33,864 nucleotides of DNA from Nocardiopsis listeri NBRC 13360 (GTDB lineage Bacteria > Actinomycetota > Actinomycetes > Streptosporangiales > Streptosporangiaceae): positions 1 through 33,864 of the forward strand of contig NZ_BCSH01000081.1 of NCBI RefSeq assembly GCF_001570765.1. The letters run 5' to 3'. The notes beneath the pieces were generated by a model. The model was not told where the DNA came from. It saw only the letters and a list, made by a program, of their open reading frames with translations, and searched no databases. A program made the position numbers and the translations under genes. Shown here one piece after another: positions 6,568 through 14,406 of this stretch; position 1 is the first letter of the stretch, and each line of letters opens with the position of its first letter.

Positions 6568-8668
6568 GGTGTCCTCCTGGTGGCGTCCGGGTCGGGAGCG
6601 GCGCGATCCCGTGGGGGCCCGACGGACCGAGGTGGGTTTGCGGGCCCGAGGCTCCCACGGTCCACTGCGGCCCGGAGCTGCCGACCCCGTTCTGGACGGA
6701 GTGGCCGTTGACGGCACCGGAGACGGTGAGCGGGTTGTCGACCGGTTCGAGCAGGCCGTCGGGGATCAGGGCGGTGGCTCGGGTTCCCCCATAGGGCGAG
6801 GGATGGAGCCAGACCCTGACGCCGTGGCGTTCGGCGAGGCGGGCCACCACGAACAGACCCAGGCGCGGGTCGTCGGGCAACGCCATCACGTCGAACTCCG
6901 GGGGTTGGGTGAGGGTTCGCTCGGCGGCCGCGTACCCCTGTTCGGACATGCCCAGGCCTCGGTCCTCGATCTCCACCAGCAACCCTTCGGTCGCCGGGGC
7001 ACAGCCGACGTCCACCGGTGTGCCCGCCGGGGAGAACTGGGCGGCGTTCTCGACGAGTTCGGCGAGCAGGTGGACGATGTCGGCGACGGCCTGTCCGTGC
7101 ATCAGCACACGGGGCGCGGAGGTGAGTCGGACCCGTTCGAAGTCCTCGGTCTCGGCGATGGCCGCGCGCAGCACGTCCACCAGGGGGCGGGGCTGGCGCC
7201 AGCGCCGGGCGGATTGGCCGCCGCCGAGGATGATGAGGTTGTCGGCGTAGCGACGCGCCCGTGTGACCAAGTGGTCCAGGCGGAAGAGTCGGCGCAGGGC
7301 CTGGGGGTCCTGTTCCTTGTACTCGATCTCGTCGAGCAGGCGCAGTTGGCGTTGGACGAGGGTCTGGTTGCGAAAGGCGATGCCGAGGAAGGCGCGATTG
7401 GCGCCGCGACGGATCTCCGCTTGGCGGACCGCGGCCTCCACCGCGGTGATCTGGGCGCTGTCGAAGGCCTCGGCGACCTGACCGATCTCGTCGTCGCCCT
7501 GTTCGTCCAGAGGCGGCAGTTCGTCGATGACGTCGACCTTGTGGCCCTGTTGGGCGCGCTCGACGATGTCGGGAAGGTCCGCGTCCCGTTCCATGATCTG
7601 CTCACGCAGCGCGGAGAGGCGTTCGCTGAGGCGGCGGGAGGAGCGGCCGACCAGCGCGATGGCGGTCACACCACCGAGGAGGAGGATGGCGGCTCCGGCC
7701 GAATGTATCCAGATCTCCAGGACGGCGGCGTTCCAGGCCAGGTCGACGGTGCGCGCGGTCTGGGAGCGGGTCGACTCGCCCAGGGCCTCGAGGGAGACGG
7801 GAGAGGCGGCGTCCCACTCGGCGGCGCCCACCTCCACGGCGGAGTTCCACTCGCTCAGCGGTCCCCCGTCGACCCCGTCGACGCCTTCGGCGACCGGGGG
7901 GCGGGTGACCACTCGTCGGCTGAGCCTTTCGGTCTCGGTCCAGGCGGCGTCTTCGGTGATGGTCTCGTGGTCGGTGCCCTCCAGTGTGGCCCGGTAGGAG
8001 GCGGTGAGGTAGGTGAAGTGGGCCGTCTCCTCGTAGCTCATCCGGCCTGCCGCGATGACCCCGGCCAGGAGCGCGTCGGCGGTCGCGTAGTCCTCGTAGG
8101 CGTTGAGGAGTTCGCGGGTGAGGACGGCGTCGCCCAGGTTCTCCCCTACCCCGGTGGAGTGGACCAGTGCGACGGAGGTGGCCTGGAGGGATTCGATGAG
8201 GTCGCCGTATCCGGCCAGGACCGTCGGGCGATCTCCGGACCGGTCGTCGATCGAAGCGCGCAACGCGGTGAGGTCCTCGGTGGCCCCGGCGACCTCGGCT
8301 GCGCCGCGACGTACCTCCTGGTCCCGGTCCTTGAAACCCGCGGCCAGATCGATCGCGCTCGCCAAGGCCTCGTCGGTGCGGTCGCGCTGCCCTTCGAGCT
8401 CCTGCTGGGCGGTGGATGTCTCTCCCGCTTCCTGGGCGCCAAGGTGCACGACCGACAGACGGCGTTCGGCGCGCAGCTCCTCGGCCGCATCGGACAGGGT
8501 CCGGGTGCCCTGGCGCGTCTGGCCGATGTCGCCCACGAGTTGGGCGGACTGGACCGTGCCGACTGCGGCGATGATCAACCAGAGCGCGAGGAAACACAGA
8601 CTCGGGATCAGGACGATGCGGGTGAGTTGTCCGCGGATCGTCCTGGTGGACGCGTGGTTTCTGCGCAT
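6557..8668 (-). CDS. Nitrate/nitrite-sensor-like membrane histidine kinase (CvnA-type)
   Basis: 703 aa. Transmembrane helix 1 is at about 17-40, an extracytoplasmic helical sensor domain at about 41-318 resembles the NIT (nitrate/nitrite-sensing) fold, and transmembrane helix 2 is at about 321-341. A HAMP-like segment follows. A region with RNQTLVQRQL and FRLDHLVTRARRYADNL stands where a dimerisation/phosphoacceptor domain would be. The HATPase domain has N-box AELVENAAQF, G1 EIEDRGLGM and G2 RLGLFVVARLAERHG. No canonical HisKA H-box is present, as in other conservon kinases. GGAGG lies before the ATG at 8666-8668. It overlaps the DUF742 gene. No response regulator is encoded nearby, and the partner may be the DUF742 protein. 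Confidence 0.88.
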   Translation of the reverse strand: MRRNHASTRTIRGQLTRIVLIPSLCFLALWLIIAAVGTVQSAQLVGDIGQTRQGTRTLSDAAEELRAERRLSVVHLGAQEAGETSTAQQELEGQRDRTDEALASAIDLAAGFKDRDQEVRRGAAEVAGATEDLTALRASIDDRSGDRPTVLAGYGDLIESLQATSVALVHSTGVGENLGDAVLTRELLNAYEDYATADALLAGVIAAGRMSYEETAHFTYLTASYRATLEGTDHETITEDAAWTETERLSRRVVTRPPVAEGVDGVDGGPLSEWNSAVEVGAAEWDAASPVSLEALGESTRSQTARTVDLAWNAAVLEIWIHSAGAAILLLGGVTAIALVGRSSRRLSERLSALREQIMERDADLPDIVERAQQGHKVDVIDELPPLDEQGDDEIGQVAEAFDSAQITAVEAAVRQAEIRRGANRAFLGIAFRNQTLVQRQLRLLDEIEYKEQDPQALRRLFRLDHLVTRARRYADNLIILGGGQSARRWRQPRPLVDVLRAAIAETEDFERVRLTSAPRVLMHGQAVADIVHLLAELVENAAQFSPAGTPVDVGCAPATEGLLVEIEDRGLGMSEQGYAAAERTLTQPPEFDVMALPDDPRLGLFVVARLAERHGVRVWLHPSPYGGTRATALIPDGLLEPVDNPLTVSGAVNGHSVQNGVGSSGPQWTVGASGPQTHLGPSGPHGIAPLPTRTPPGGHRER

Positions 8669-8744
8669 GGCCCCTCCAGCCCGTACGGGTGCCGAGGCTT
8701 TCCCTGGAGTGGTGCCCCGGCGGCTTTCGGTCCTGCCGAGGCTA

Positions 8745-8779
8745 TCGAAAAATCATTGCCGTACGTTGTCGAATAATCA
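8745..8779. repeat. Direct repeat in the AT-rich promoter region of the kinase gene
   Basis: Two 11-bp copies, TCGAAAAATCA (8745-8755) and TCGAATAATCA (8769-8779), differ at one position and start 24 bp apart in an unusually AT-rich stretch upstream of the kinase start at 8668. The spacing suits binding of a dimeric or tandem regulator on one DNA face. No clean -35/-10 pair could be assigned. Confidence 0.4.
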
Positions 8780-8873
8780 CAAACAGTTATCCGCACAGGC
8801 GCGAAAACCGGGCCGAAACGTGTTAGGTGGACCGGAACCCCCGAATGAACACCCAGGTCACAGCGGATGAGAA

Positions 8874-8913
8874 CAGAACAGGACCGCCCGGTTTCCCGGA
8901 CGGTCCTGTTCTG
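8874..8913 (-). terminator. Strong terminator hairpin after the chelatase-like gene
   Basis: A perfect 13-bp stem (8874-8886 with 8901-8913; core AGAACAGGACCG) is extended inside by a further CCGG/CCGG pairing across one mismatch. It lies 31 nt past the stop codon at 8944. It separates the conservon operon from the second kinase operon. There is no long T-run on the minus strand. Confidence 0.7.
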
Positions 8914-8943
8914 AAACCCTCAAGCCATGGGCGTGTCGCGCCC

Positions 8944-9897
8944 TCAGTCGTCGGGACGGTGACGCGAACCCACCGGTGCGGGCAGCTCCTCGGCGGTCGG
9001 CGGCTGCTCCACCCCCAGGGAGTTGAGCACCTCCGCGTAACGCAGGGCGGCGATCTTGCCGAGCAGGCTGTCGGATCCCATCGCCGCACTCGGTCTGGCG
9101 CCGAAGCGCTCCGCGAGGTCCGCCAGGCGCTCGGCCGGGAATTCCGGCCCCAGGGCACTGGGCGCGATGACCGGGCGGCGGCTGCCACCCTGGCGCATCT
9201 GGTCCATGACCTGTTCGAGCGAGGCCTCGTCCTCCAGGTCGGCGGGCAGGACGGTCAGGCCCAGACGGGCGGCGAGCAGGACCGCGGTCACACCGGCGGC
9301 GCCCACCGCACCCTCACCACCGACGGCACCGACGACGACGCCGTCGGCCATCGTGGTGTCGCGTGCGGTGACGCTGATGAGTCGCATCCGGTCGGCGCGG
9401 ACGAATCCGGCCTCGGCCAGGCGAAGGTGGAGGACCTCGGCGAGCATCGGATGCGGTCCTAGCCCCTCGGTCACCCGGACGTTGGCGTCGACCTCGGAGA
9501 CCGCGGCCTCGATCGCGTTGTTGGTGGCCGTGTGCGGGGCGGTGACCAGCGGGACCACCACGCCGGCCAGCGGACGGTCATCGCCGTCGTCCAGCTCGGA
9601 GAGGGCCTCGGTCAGGGTCTGATCATCGCCCTCGATGTGTCCGTAGCGGATGGTGACCTCGGGGCGGTAGGCCCGAACGAGGTCGGCCATCCGGGCGCCG
9701 ATCGACTCGCCGTCGGCTCCCCGAGCCTGTTCGGCCGTGCCCGGCACCGCCATGATCAGAGCCGGGGTTCCGAACCAGTTGTCGAAGGACAACGGGTTGC
9801 GGTGACGTCCAGAGCGCCGCTTGGGCAGTTCACGTGGGGGAAGTCGGTCAGAGTTTCGCATACCAGGATTCAGACGAGAGGGCGGATGGGTGCGCAT
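8944..9897 (-). CDS. Sirohydrochlorin chelatase-like (CbiX/SirB family) protein, probably degenerate
   Basis: About 318 aa with the two-lobed CbiX/SirB layout. The first lobe starts with PALIMAVPGTAEQARG where active enzymes carry a His in an A-H-G-[ST] motif; here the His position is Pro. The second-lobe site keeps a His in VPLVTAPHTATNN, and GLGPHPMLAEVL is the usual family motif. The second half (ISVTARDTT through GKIAALRYAEVLNSLG) resembles the long two-repeat chelatases of actinobacteria. The start is uncertain. An ATG at 10012-10014 overlaps the GTPase stop (ATGA), but the first 39 codons from it cross an AT-rich, unconserved-looking stretch containing a -10-like TACAAT. ATG 9897 and ATG 9861 are alternatives. 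Siroheme or cobalamin metal insertion is the family role, but loss of the His suggests a binding or signalling function here. Confidence 0.72.
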   Translation of the reverse strand: MRTHPPSRLNPGMRNSDRLPPRELPKRRSGRHRNPLSFDNWFGTPALIMAVPGTAEQARGADGESIGARMADLVRAYRPEVTIRYGHIEGDDQTLTEALSELDDGDDRPLAGVVVPLVTAPHTATNNAIEAAVSEVDANVRVTEGLGPHPMLAEVLHLRLAEAGFVRADRMRLISVTARDTTMADGVVVGAVGGEGAVGAAGVTAVLLAARLGLTVLPADLEDEASLEQVMDQMRQGGSRRPVIAPSALGPEFPAERLADLAERFGARPSAAMGSDSLLGKIAALRYAEVLNSLGVEQPPTAEELPAPVGSRHRPDD

Positions 9898-10010
9898 GAA
9901 CAAATCAGGGGTCGCTGCGGCGACATTGTAGCGTTCAACACCACATTCAGGGGTGTATGTCCTGAACGTATACCGGTTCGGCCCCCTCTCGTTGCTCGGG
10001 GGCGCCCCCG

Positions 10011-10613
10011 TCATCCGCTCAAGGCGGGCCTGCGGCCATCGATGACGTGGGTCACCAAACGAACGAGGACGTCCTTCGCCGATCCTCGTTCGCGCGCGTC
10101 CGCCATCAGCACAGGTACATGCGCCGAGATGTCCAGGGCCTCCCGTACCTCATCGGTCTCGTATGCGGTGGCGCCGTCGAAGCGGTTGACCGCCACCACG
10201 AAGGGGACCTGACGACGTTCGAAGAAGTCGACGGCGTGGAAGCAGGTGTCGAGTCTGCGGGTGTCGGCCAGGACCACCGCGCCCAACGCGCCCTCGGCGA
10301 GTTCGTCCCACATGAACCAGAAGCGGTCCTGGCCGGGGGTGCCGAAGAGGTAGAGAACGATGTCCTGGTTGATGGTGATACGGCCGAAGTCGAGGGCGAC
10401 CGTGGTGGTGGACTTGGCTTCCACCCCCGACAGGTCGTCGACGCCGTAACCCGCCTCGGTCATCACCTCCTCGGTGCTGAGCGGGGTGATCTCACTGACC
10501 GCGCCCACCAGGGTGGTCTTTCCGGCGCCGAACCCTCCGGCGACGATGATCTTGACTGCCTGCGGGATCGCCTCTTGGGCGCCCGTCCGGTTCTCAGAGT
10601 CTACGGATGCCAT
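10011..10613 (-). CDS. Conservon small ATP/GTP-binding protein (CvnD-type)
   Basis: 200-aa Ras-like GTPase of the family found in actinobacterial conservons. The Walker A/G1 loop is GGFGAGKTT (26-34), followed by a switch region with conserved Thr residues (STTTVALDFG, 68-77), then G3 as FGTPGQDRF (90-98), where the usual DTPGQ Asp is replaced by Gly as is typical of the family. G4 is NRFD (143-146). It is cytoplasmic and probably switches on nucleotide binding, with the roadblock protein and the kinase as partners (by analogy to Streptomyces Cvn proteins). Its ATG overlaps the end of the DUF742 gene by 20 nt. It is the last core gene of the conservon operon. Confidence 0.93.
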   Translation of the reverse strand: MASVDSENRTGAQEAIPQAVKIIVAGGFGAGKTTLVGAVSEITPLSTEEVMTEAGYGVDDLSGVEAKSTTTVALDFGRITINQDIVLYLFGTPGQDRFWFMWDELAEGALGAVVLADTRRLDTCFHAVDFFERRQVPFVVAVNRFDGATAYETDEVREALDISAHVPVLMADARERGSAKDVLVRLVTHVIDGRRPALSG

Positions 10614-11067
10614 CGAGTACCGCCTGAAGCACTTTCTTCTCGGGGAGCTGGGTCATGGGCGCGGCCGCCCGAGTCCGGACGTCGCCTTGGGCGATCAGGT
10701 CGCCCAGCAGGATCCTGACGACGGTCAGGGGGATGTCCAGGCGCGCGGAGATCTCCGCGACCGAGATGGGGCGACGGCAGAGGTCGAGGATCTCCTGTCG
10801 TTCGGGGTCCTGGGGGCGTCCTTCGTGATCGCCCATCGCCATCACGATGGTGATCATGTCCAGCCGTCCGCCCGCGGTGGGCGGACGGGTGCGGCCCTTG
10901 GTGATGGTGTAGGGACGCACCAACGGACCGGTGGGCGCGTCGCCGGTGCGCACACCCGGGGCGGGACCTTCGGAGGTCGGATGGCCTCTCCCCCAATGCC
11001 GTGTGCGGTCCCGTCCGTGGAACGGCTCCCGCCCCCGCGCCCCTCGCCGGTCGTACGCGGCACTCAT
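10594..11067 (-). CDS. DUF742 protein (CvnC-type conservon component)
   Basis: 157 aa. An Arg/Gly/Pro-rich, probably disordered N-terminus (1-45) precedes the DUF742 core. LVRPYTITKGRT is the conserved entry motif, followed by LDMITIVMA, a helix-turn-helix-like segment RRPISVAEISARLDIPLTVV, and the terminal KKVLQAVLDGIRRL. The ATG overlaps the roadblock stop codon as ATGA, and its own end overlaps the GTPase gene. It is about 150 aa like its paralogue at 6118-6567, but the N-termini differ. In conservons this protein bridges kinase and GTPase modules; the exact role is not established. Confidence 0.92.
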   Translation of the reverse strand: MSAAYDRRGARGREPFHGRDRTRHWGRGHPTSEGPAPGVRTGDAPTGPLVRPYTITKGRTRPPTAGGRLDMITIVMAMGDHEGRPQDPERQEILDLCRRPISVAEISARLDIPLTVVRILLGDLIAQGDVRTRAAAPMTQLPEKKVLQAVLDGIRRL

Positions 11068-11498
11068 GATCCGACACCTCCCGTGGGAGTGAGCCGGCCG
11101 GGGCGGCGGGGCGCGGCGGTGAGGAACTGGCCCACCCGCTTGACCCGCAGGTTCATCTCGTAGGCGACCAGTCCGACGTCGGCGTCCTCGGAGGCCAATA
11201 CCGCCAGGCAGGCGCCTTCGCCCGCGGCGGTCACGAACAGGTAGGAGTGTTCCATCTCCACCACCGTCTGTCGGACGTCACCGCCTCCGAAGTGCCGTCC
11301 GGTGCCCCGTGCCAGGCTTTGGAAGGCCGAGGCCAGGGCCGACAGGTGTTCGGCGTCCTCGGCTCCAAGACCCCGGGACCGGCCGAGCAGCAGCCCGTCG
11401 GCCGATAGCACGATCGCGTGACCGGCGCCGACGACGCGGTCGACCAGATCGTCGAGAAGCCAGTCCAGGTTGTCCGCGGCCTTGCTCTTGCCCACCAT
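11064..11498 (-). CDS. Roadblock/LC7 domain protein (CvnB-type conservon component)
   Basis: 144 aa. The fold is a single roadblock/LC7 domain: DNLDWLLDDLVDRVVGAGHAIVLSADGLLLGRSRGL, then the helix LSALASAFQSLARGTGRHF, then VEMEHSYLFVTAAGEGACLAVLA and the terminal helix VAYEMNLRVKRVGQFL. Such proteins act as regulators or exchange-factor-like partners of small GTPases. I chose the ATG at 11496-11498, which lies 1 nt after the kinase stop codon, because the domain starts right after it; the longer frame to 11552 would overlap the kinase gene by about 50 nt. It is coupled to the kinase upstream and DUF742 downstream. Confidence 0.92.
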   Translation of the reverse strand: MVGKSKAADNLDWLLDDLVDRVVGAGHAIVLSADGLLLGRSRGLGAEDAEHLSALASAFQSLARGTGRHFGGGDVRQTVVEMEHSYLFVTAAGEGACLAVLASEDADVGLVAYEMNLRVKRVGQFLTAAPRRPGRLTPTGGVGS

Positions 11499-11499
11499 C

Positions 11500-13980
11500 T
11501 CAGTCGTTCTCTCCCCTGTGGTCGTCGGCAGCTGCACCGACCTGGTCTTCACTTCCGTGTCCGAGCCCGTCGGTACCGATCTCCTCGGCCCGACCGCGCC
11601 GGGTTCCGGCGCTGAAGGCGTTCATCATGCGGCGTGCTTGGTCCGGGCTGCGTTGTGCCACCGGTGCGGACTCGGTGGGTTCGCTGTCCCGGAGGCGGGG
11701 CGCCAGGCTGGCCTGTTTACGGCGTCGGGGCAGTCCCTCCCGGCCAGGGCCCGCGCCGACCCGCGCGGGTTCGTTCTCGGGTTCGACCCGCGACACACGA
11801 TCGTCGGTGCCGCGCCCTCTCCCCCGGCGAGGCAGCGGCGGGGGCGTGGTGGTGGTCCCGGAATCGATGTCGGCCCGAGGTTCGTTCGTGCTCTGTGGGT
11901 CGGGCACAGGGCGCAGGATCGGGCGTCCGGGCCTGGTCCCCGCTTCCGCGGCGAGCAGGTCGGTGGCGTCGGCTCGCGCATCGAGTCCCTCCGATCCGTT
12001 CGAGCCGGACCGGCCCAGGGTGGTGATCCCGACCAGGTCGTGCGAGGGTCCGGAGGCCACCAGGTCGTTGGGGACCAGTACGACGGCCCTGGTCCCTCCG
12101 TAGGGCGAGGGGCGCAACTGCACCCCGATGTGGTGTTTGCGCGCCAGGCGGGCCACCACGAACAGTCCCAGGCGTCCGTCGGTCCCGGGGGTCATCATGT
12201 CGAACTCGTGACCGTCGGTGAGGGTCCGCTGGGCCTCGCGCTGTACTTCCTCGGTCATGCCCAGGCCGCGGTCCTCGATCTCGATCGCCACGCCCTTGGG
12301 GACGGTGCCGGTGTCGATGGTGACGTCGGTGTGCGGCGGGGAGTAGGCGGTGGCGTTCTCCACCAGTTCGGCGAGCAGGTGGATGACGTCGGCGACGACG
12401 GATCCCACCAGGGACAGGTCGGGTACGGAGGTGAGTTCGACGCGGGCGTACTCGTCGGTCTCGGAGATGGCACCGCGCAGGATGTCGACCAGGGGCACGG
12501 GATGGCGCCAGCGTCGACCCGGTCGTCCCCCGCCCAGGATGATGAGGTTCTCGGCGTGCCGACGGCCGCGGGTGGCCAGGTGATCGAGTTGGAAGAGGCT
12601 TTCGAGCAGGTCGGGGTCCTCCTCCTCGCGTTCGACCCGGTCCAGGAGCTGGAGTTGGCGTTGGACCAGCGACTGGTTGCGGTGGGCGATGCCGAGGAAG
12701 ACCCGGTTGGCCCCGGCGCGGATGTCGGCCTGTTTGACGGCCGCGGCCACGGCGGTGCGTTGGGCGGTGTTGAACGCGTCGGCGACCTGGCCGACCTCGT
12801 CGGTGCCGTGGTCGAGCTGTTTCATCTCGGTGTCCAGGTCCACCGACTCCCCGGCCTCCAGACGGCGCACGATCCTGGGCAGGTCGGTGCGAGCCATGGC
12901 CAGGGACTGGGCACGCAGGGTGGCCAGTCGGTGGGTGAGCCGACCGGCCGAGCGGGAGGCGACACCGTAGGCGACGGTGCCGGCGAACAGCGAGATGATG
13001 CCGCCGCCCACGGCCAGGGTGAACATCCAGGAACTGGACGACTCGGTGGCCTCGACCACGGCGGCCGAGTGGTCCGCGACCGTGGCGGTCAGGACCCCTT
13101 CGGTCCGGTCGGCCGCCTCGCGCCAGTCGCCGAGGCCACCGGGGACGGAACGGTCACTCGTCTGTTCGCCGGTGAGGGGGTCGATGCCGACCGTGGCCTC
13201 GTGGTGGGCCAGGGTGTCGGTGATCTCCGTCGCCCGTGCCCAGTGTTCGGAGTCCAGGAGCCCGGCGATGTCGACGGAGGCCTCGCCCTCGGACGTGGCC
13301 AGGGATTCCAGGCGACCGGAGACCTCCCCGTTCAGGGAGGCGAGGTCGGCGCGGCGTCGCGGATCCAGTTCGCCTTCGGCCAACGCGCCGCTGACGACGG
13401 CGTCGGCGTGGGCGAAGCCCTCCTGGGCCCAGAGCAGGTCACCGGTGGTTGCGGCTTCGAGCGCGGCGGGACCGTCGTCGAACCCTCGGACGGTGTGTTC
13501 GTAGAGGCGCACTCCCAGCCGCGCGGCCTCCGTGTAGACCCCCATGGTCTCCGTGGCCTCCCCCGGTTCGACGAGGTCGGCGGCGCGCCTGGCCTCGACC
13601 GCGGAGAGGGCTTCTCGAAAGGCGCTCGCGCGCGGGTCCGGGTCCTCGGGATCGACCGCGAGGGTGTCCCAGACCTCGCGGACCCCTTCCAGCGCGGTAT
13701 CGGTCTCGCCCGCCGCCGTGGCCCACTCGCCACGACGCTCCGCGTCGGGGGCGGCCAGGTACTCGGCGCTCACTCGTCGTTCGTGTTGGAGCGCGGTGAG
13801 CGCGGCGGTGAGTTCGGCCGCGGCCCGACCGTCGGTGACCGAGGAACGCAGGGAGACCGCCTGCGCGAGGGTGGCCGAGCTGAGCACGACGAACAGCACG
13901 AGGAAGGTGATGCCGGGAATCAACACGATGCGGTTGAGCTGTGTTCTGATCCCGGACCCCGGGCCTGCGGACTGTCCCAC
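11500..13980 (-). CDS. Nitrate/nitrite-sensor-like membrane histidine kinase (CvnA), first gene of a complete conservon
   Basis: 826 aa. Transmembrane helix 1 (17-40) and helix 2 (318-340) enclose an extracytoplasmic helical sensor domain of about 275 aa. A HAMP-like region (341-410) precedes a segment with AHRNQSLVQRQL and FQLDHLATRGRRHAENL (463-479). The HATPase domain has N-box AELVENATAY (537-546), G1 EIEDRGLGM (567-575) and G2 LGLFVVARLARKH (604-616). A 186-residue Arg/Pro/Gly/acidic tail (641-826) looks disordered and is absent from the second kinase at 6557-8668. The start is GTG at 13978-13980 behind GGAGGAG. The canonical HisKA domain is missing, typical of the conservon group. It heads the operon with roadblock, DUF742 and GTPase genes. 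Confidence 0.93.
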   Translation of the reverse strand: MGQSAGPGSGIRTQLNRIVLIPGITFLVLFVVLSSATLAQAVSLRSSVTDGRAAAELTAALTALQHERRVSAEYLAAPDAERRGEWATAAGETDTALEGVREVWDTLAVDPEDPDPRASAFREALSAVEARRAADLVEPGEATETMGVYTEAARLGVRLYEHTVRGFDDGPAALEAATTGDLLWAQEGFAHADAVVSGALAEGELDPRRRADLASLNGEVSGRLESLATSEGEASVDIAGLLDSEHWARATEITDTLAHHEATVGIDPLTGEQTSDRSVPGGLGDWREAADRTEGVLTATVADHSAAVVEATESSSSWMFTLAVGGGIISLFAGTVAYGVASRSAGRLTHRLATLRAQSLAMARTDLPRIVRRLEAGESVDLDTEMKQLDHGTDEVGQVADAFNTAQRTAVAAAVKQADIRAGANRVFLGIAHRNQSLVQRQLQLLDRVEREEEDPDLLESLFQLDHLATRGRRHAENLIILGGGRPGRRWRHPVPLVDILRGAISETDEYARVELTSVPDLSLVGSVVADVIHLLAELVENATAYSPPHTDVTIDTGTVPKGVAIEIEDRGLGMTEEVQREAQRTLTDGHEFDMMTPGTDGRLGLFVVARLARKHHIGVQLRPSPYGGTRAVVLVPNDLVASGPSHDLVGITTLGRSGSNGSEGLDARADATDLLAAEAGTRPGRPILRPVPDPQSTNEPRADIDSGTTTTPPPLPRRGRGRGTDDRVSRVEPENEPARVGAGPGREGLPRRRKQASLAPRLRDSEPTESAPVAQRSPDQARRMMNAFSAGTRRGRAEEIGTDGLGHGSEDQVGAAADDHRGEND

Positions 13981-14182
13981 TGCGCTCCTCCCCCGGCCAT
14001 GGCCGCGGGCACCGAACGACGCCTGCCGAAGTGGCTGTCCCCACGCGAGCGATGACGGCTCGTACAGAGGGGAACACGTGTGGTGCCCGCAGTGTCAGGA
14101 CGCTATCGCACAGCCCCCGGCGCTGTACGGGGAATTCCACATCGGTCGTGGAAACCGCGTCACCTCGGGTGATGCGGACGCG

Positions 14183-14230
14183 CTACCGCTGAGCGCCTCC
14201 GCTAGCGCTTCGGCGTGTTCGGACGCCGGG
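14183..14230. repeat. 48-bp imperfect repeat, copy 1
   Basis: Begins CTACCGCTGAGCGCC and ends GACGCCGGG. It matches copy 2 at 42 of 48 positions. This copy can form two small hairpins: AGCGC/GCGCT, and CGGCGT/ACGCCG with a 6-nt loop. Confidence 0.75.
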
Positions 14231-14344
14231 AAATCAGGAACCTTCGGCACCTACGGTGTGATGGCTCGTACCCCACAACCACACCTACGGCACCTCCCCG
14301 AGCCTTCGAAGAACAGGGCCTGACGACGCCCGAACCACAACCCC

Positions 14345-14392
14345 CTACCGCCGAGCACCACCGCTAACGCTTCGGCATGTTCGGACACCGGG
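14345..14392. repeat. 48-bp imperfect repeat, copy 2
   Basis: Begins CTACCGCCGAGCACC and ends GACACCGGG, 162 bp from copy 1 in the same orientation and 14 nt past the argH stop codon. Four of the six differences from copy 1 are G in copy 1 and A here, and they break the hairpin pairing seen in copy 1. Confidence 0.75.
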
Positions 14393-14406
14393 TCACCGAA
14401 CAGCGT

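Larger units (their letters stand above)
13981..14406. other. 426-nt intergenic region between argH and the conservon
   Basis: No gene is supported here. The left part (13981-14160) must hold the promoter of the conservon operon, but I could not pick a convincing -35/-10 pair. The right part contains two copies of a 48-bp repeat (listed separately). No intrinsic terminator with a T-tract follows argH. Confidence 0.7.

Noticed and set aside
9898..10014. N-terminal extension of the chelatase-like protein from the ATGA overlap
   Set aside because: The stretch is AT-rich, contains promoter-like sequence and encodes nothing resembling the family; kept only as a possible alternative start.
11470..14055. 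861-codon open frame antisense to the conservon kinase
   Set aside because: Low-complexity Gly/Val/Asp-rich translation typical of the antisense of GC-rich genes; the minus-strand kinase has clear domains and a ribosome-binding site.
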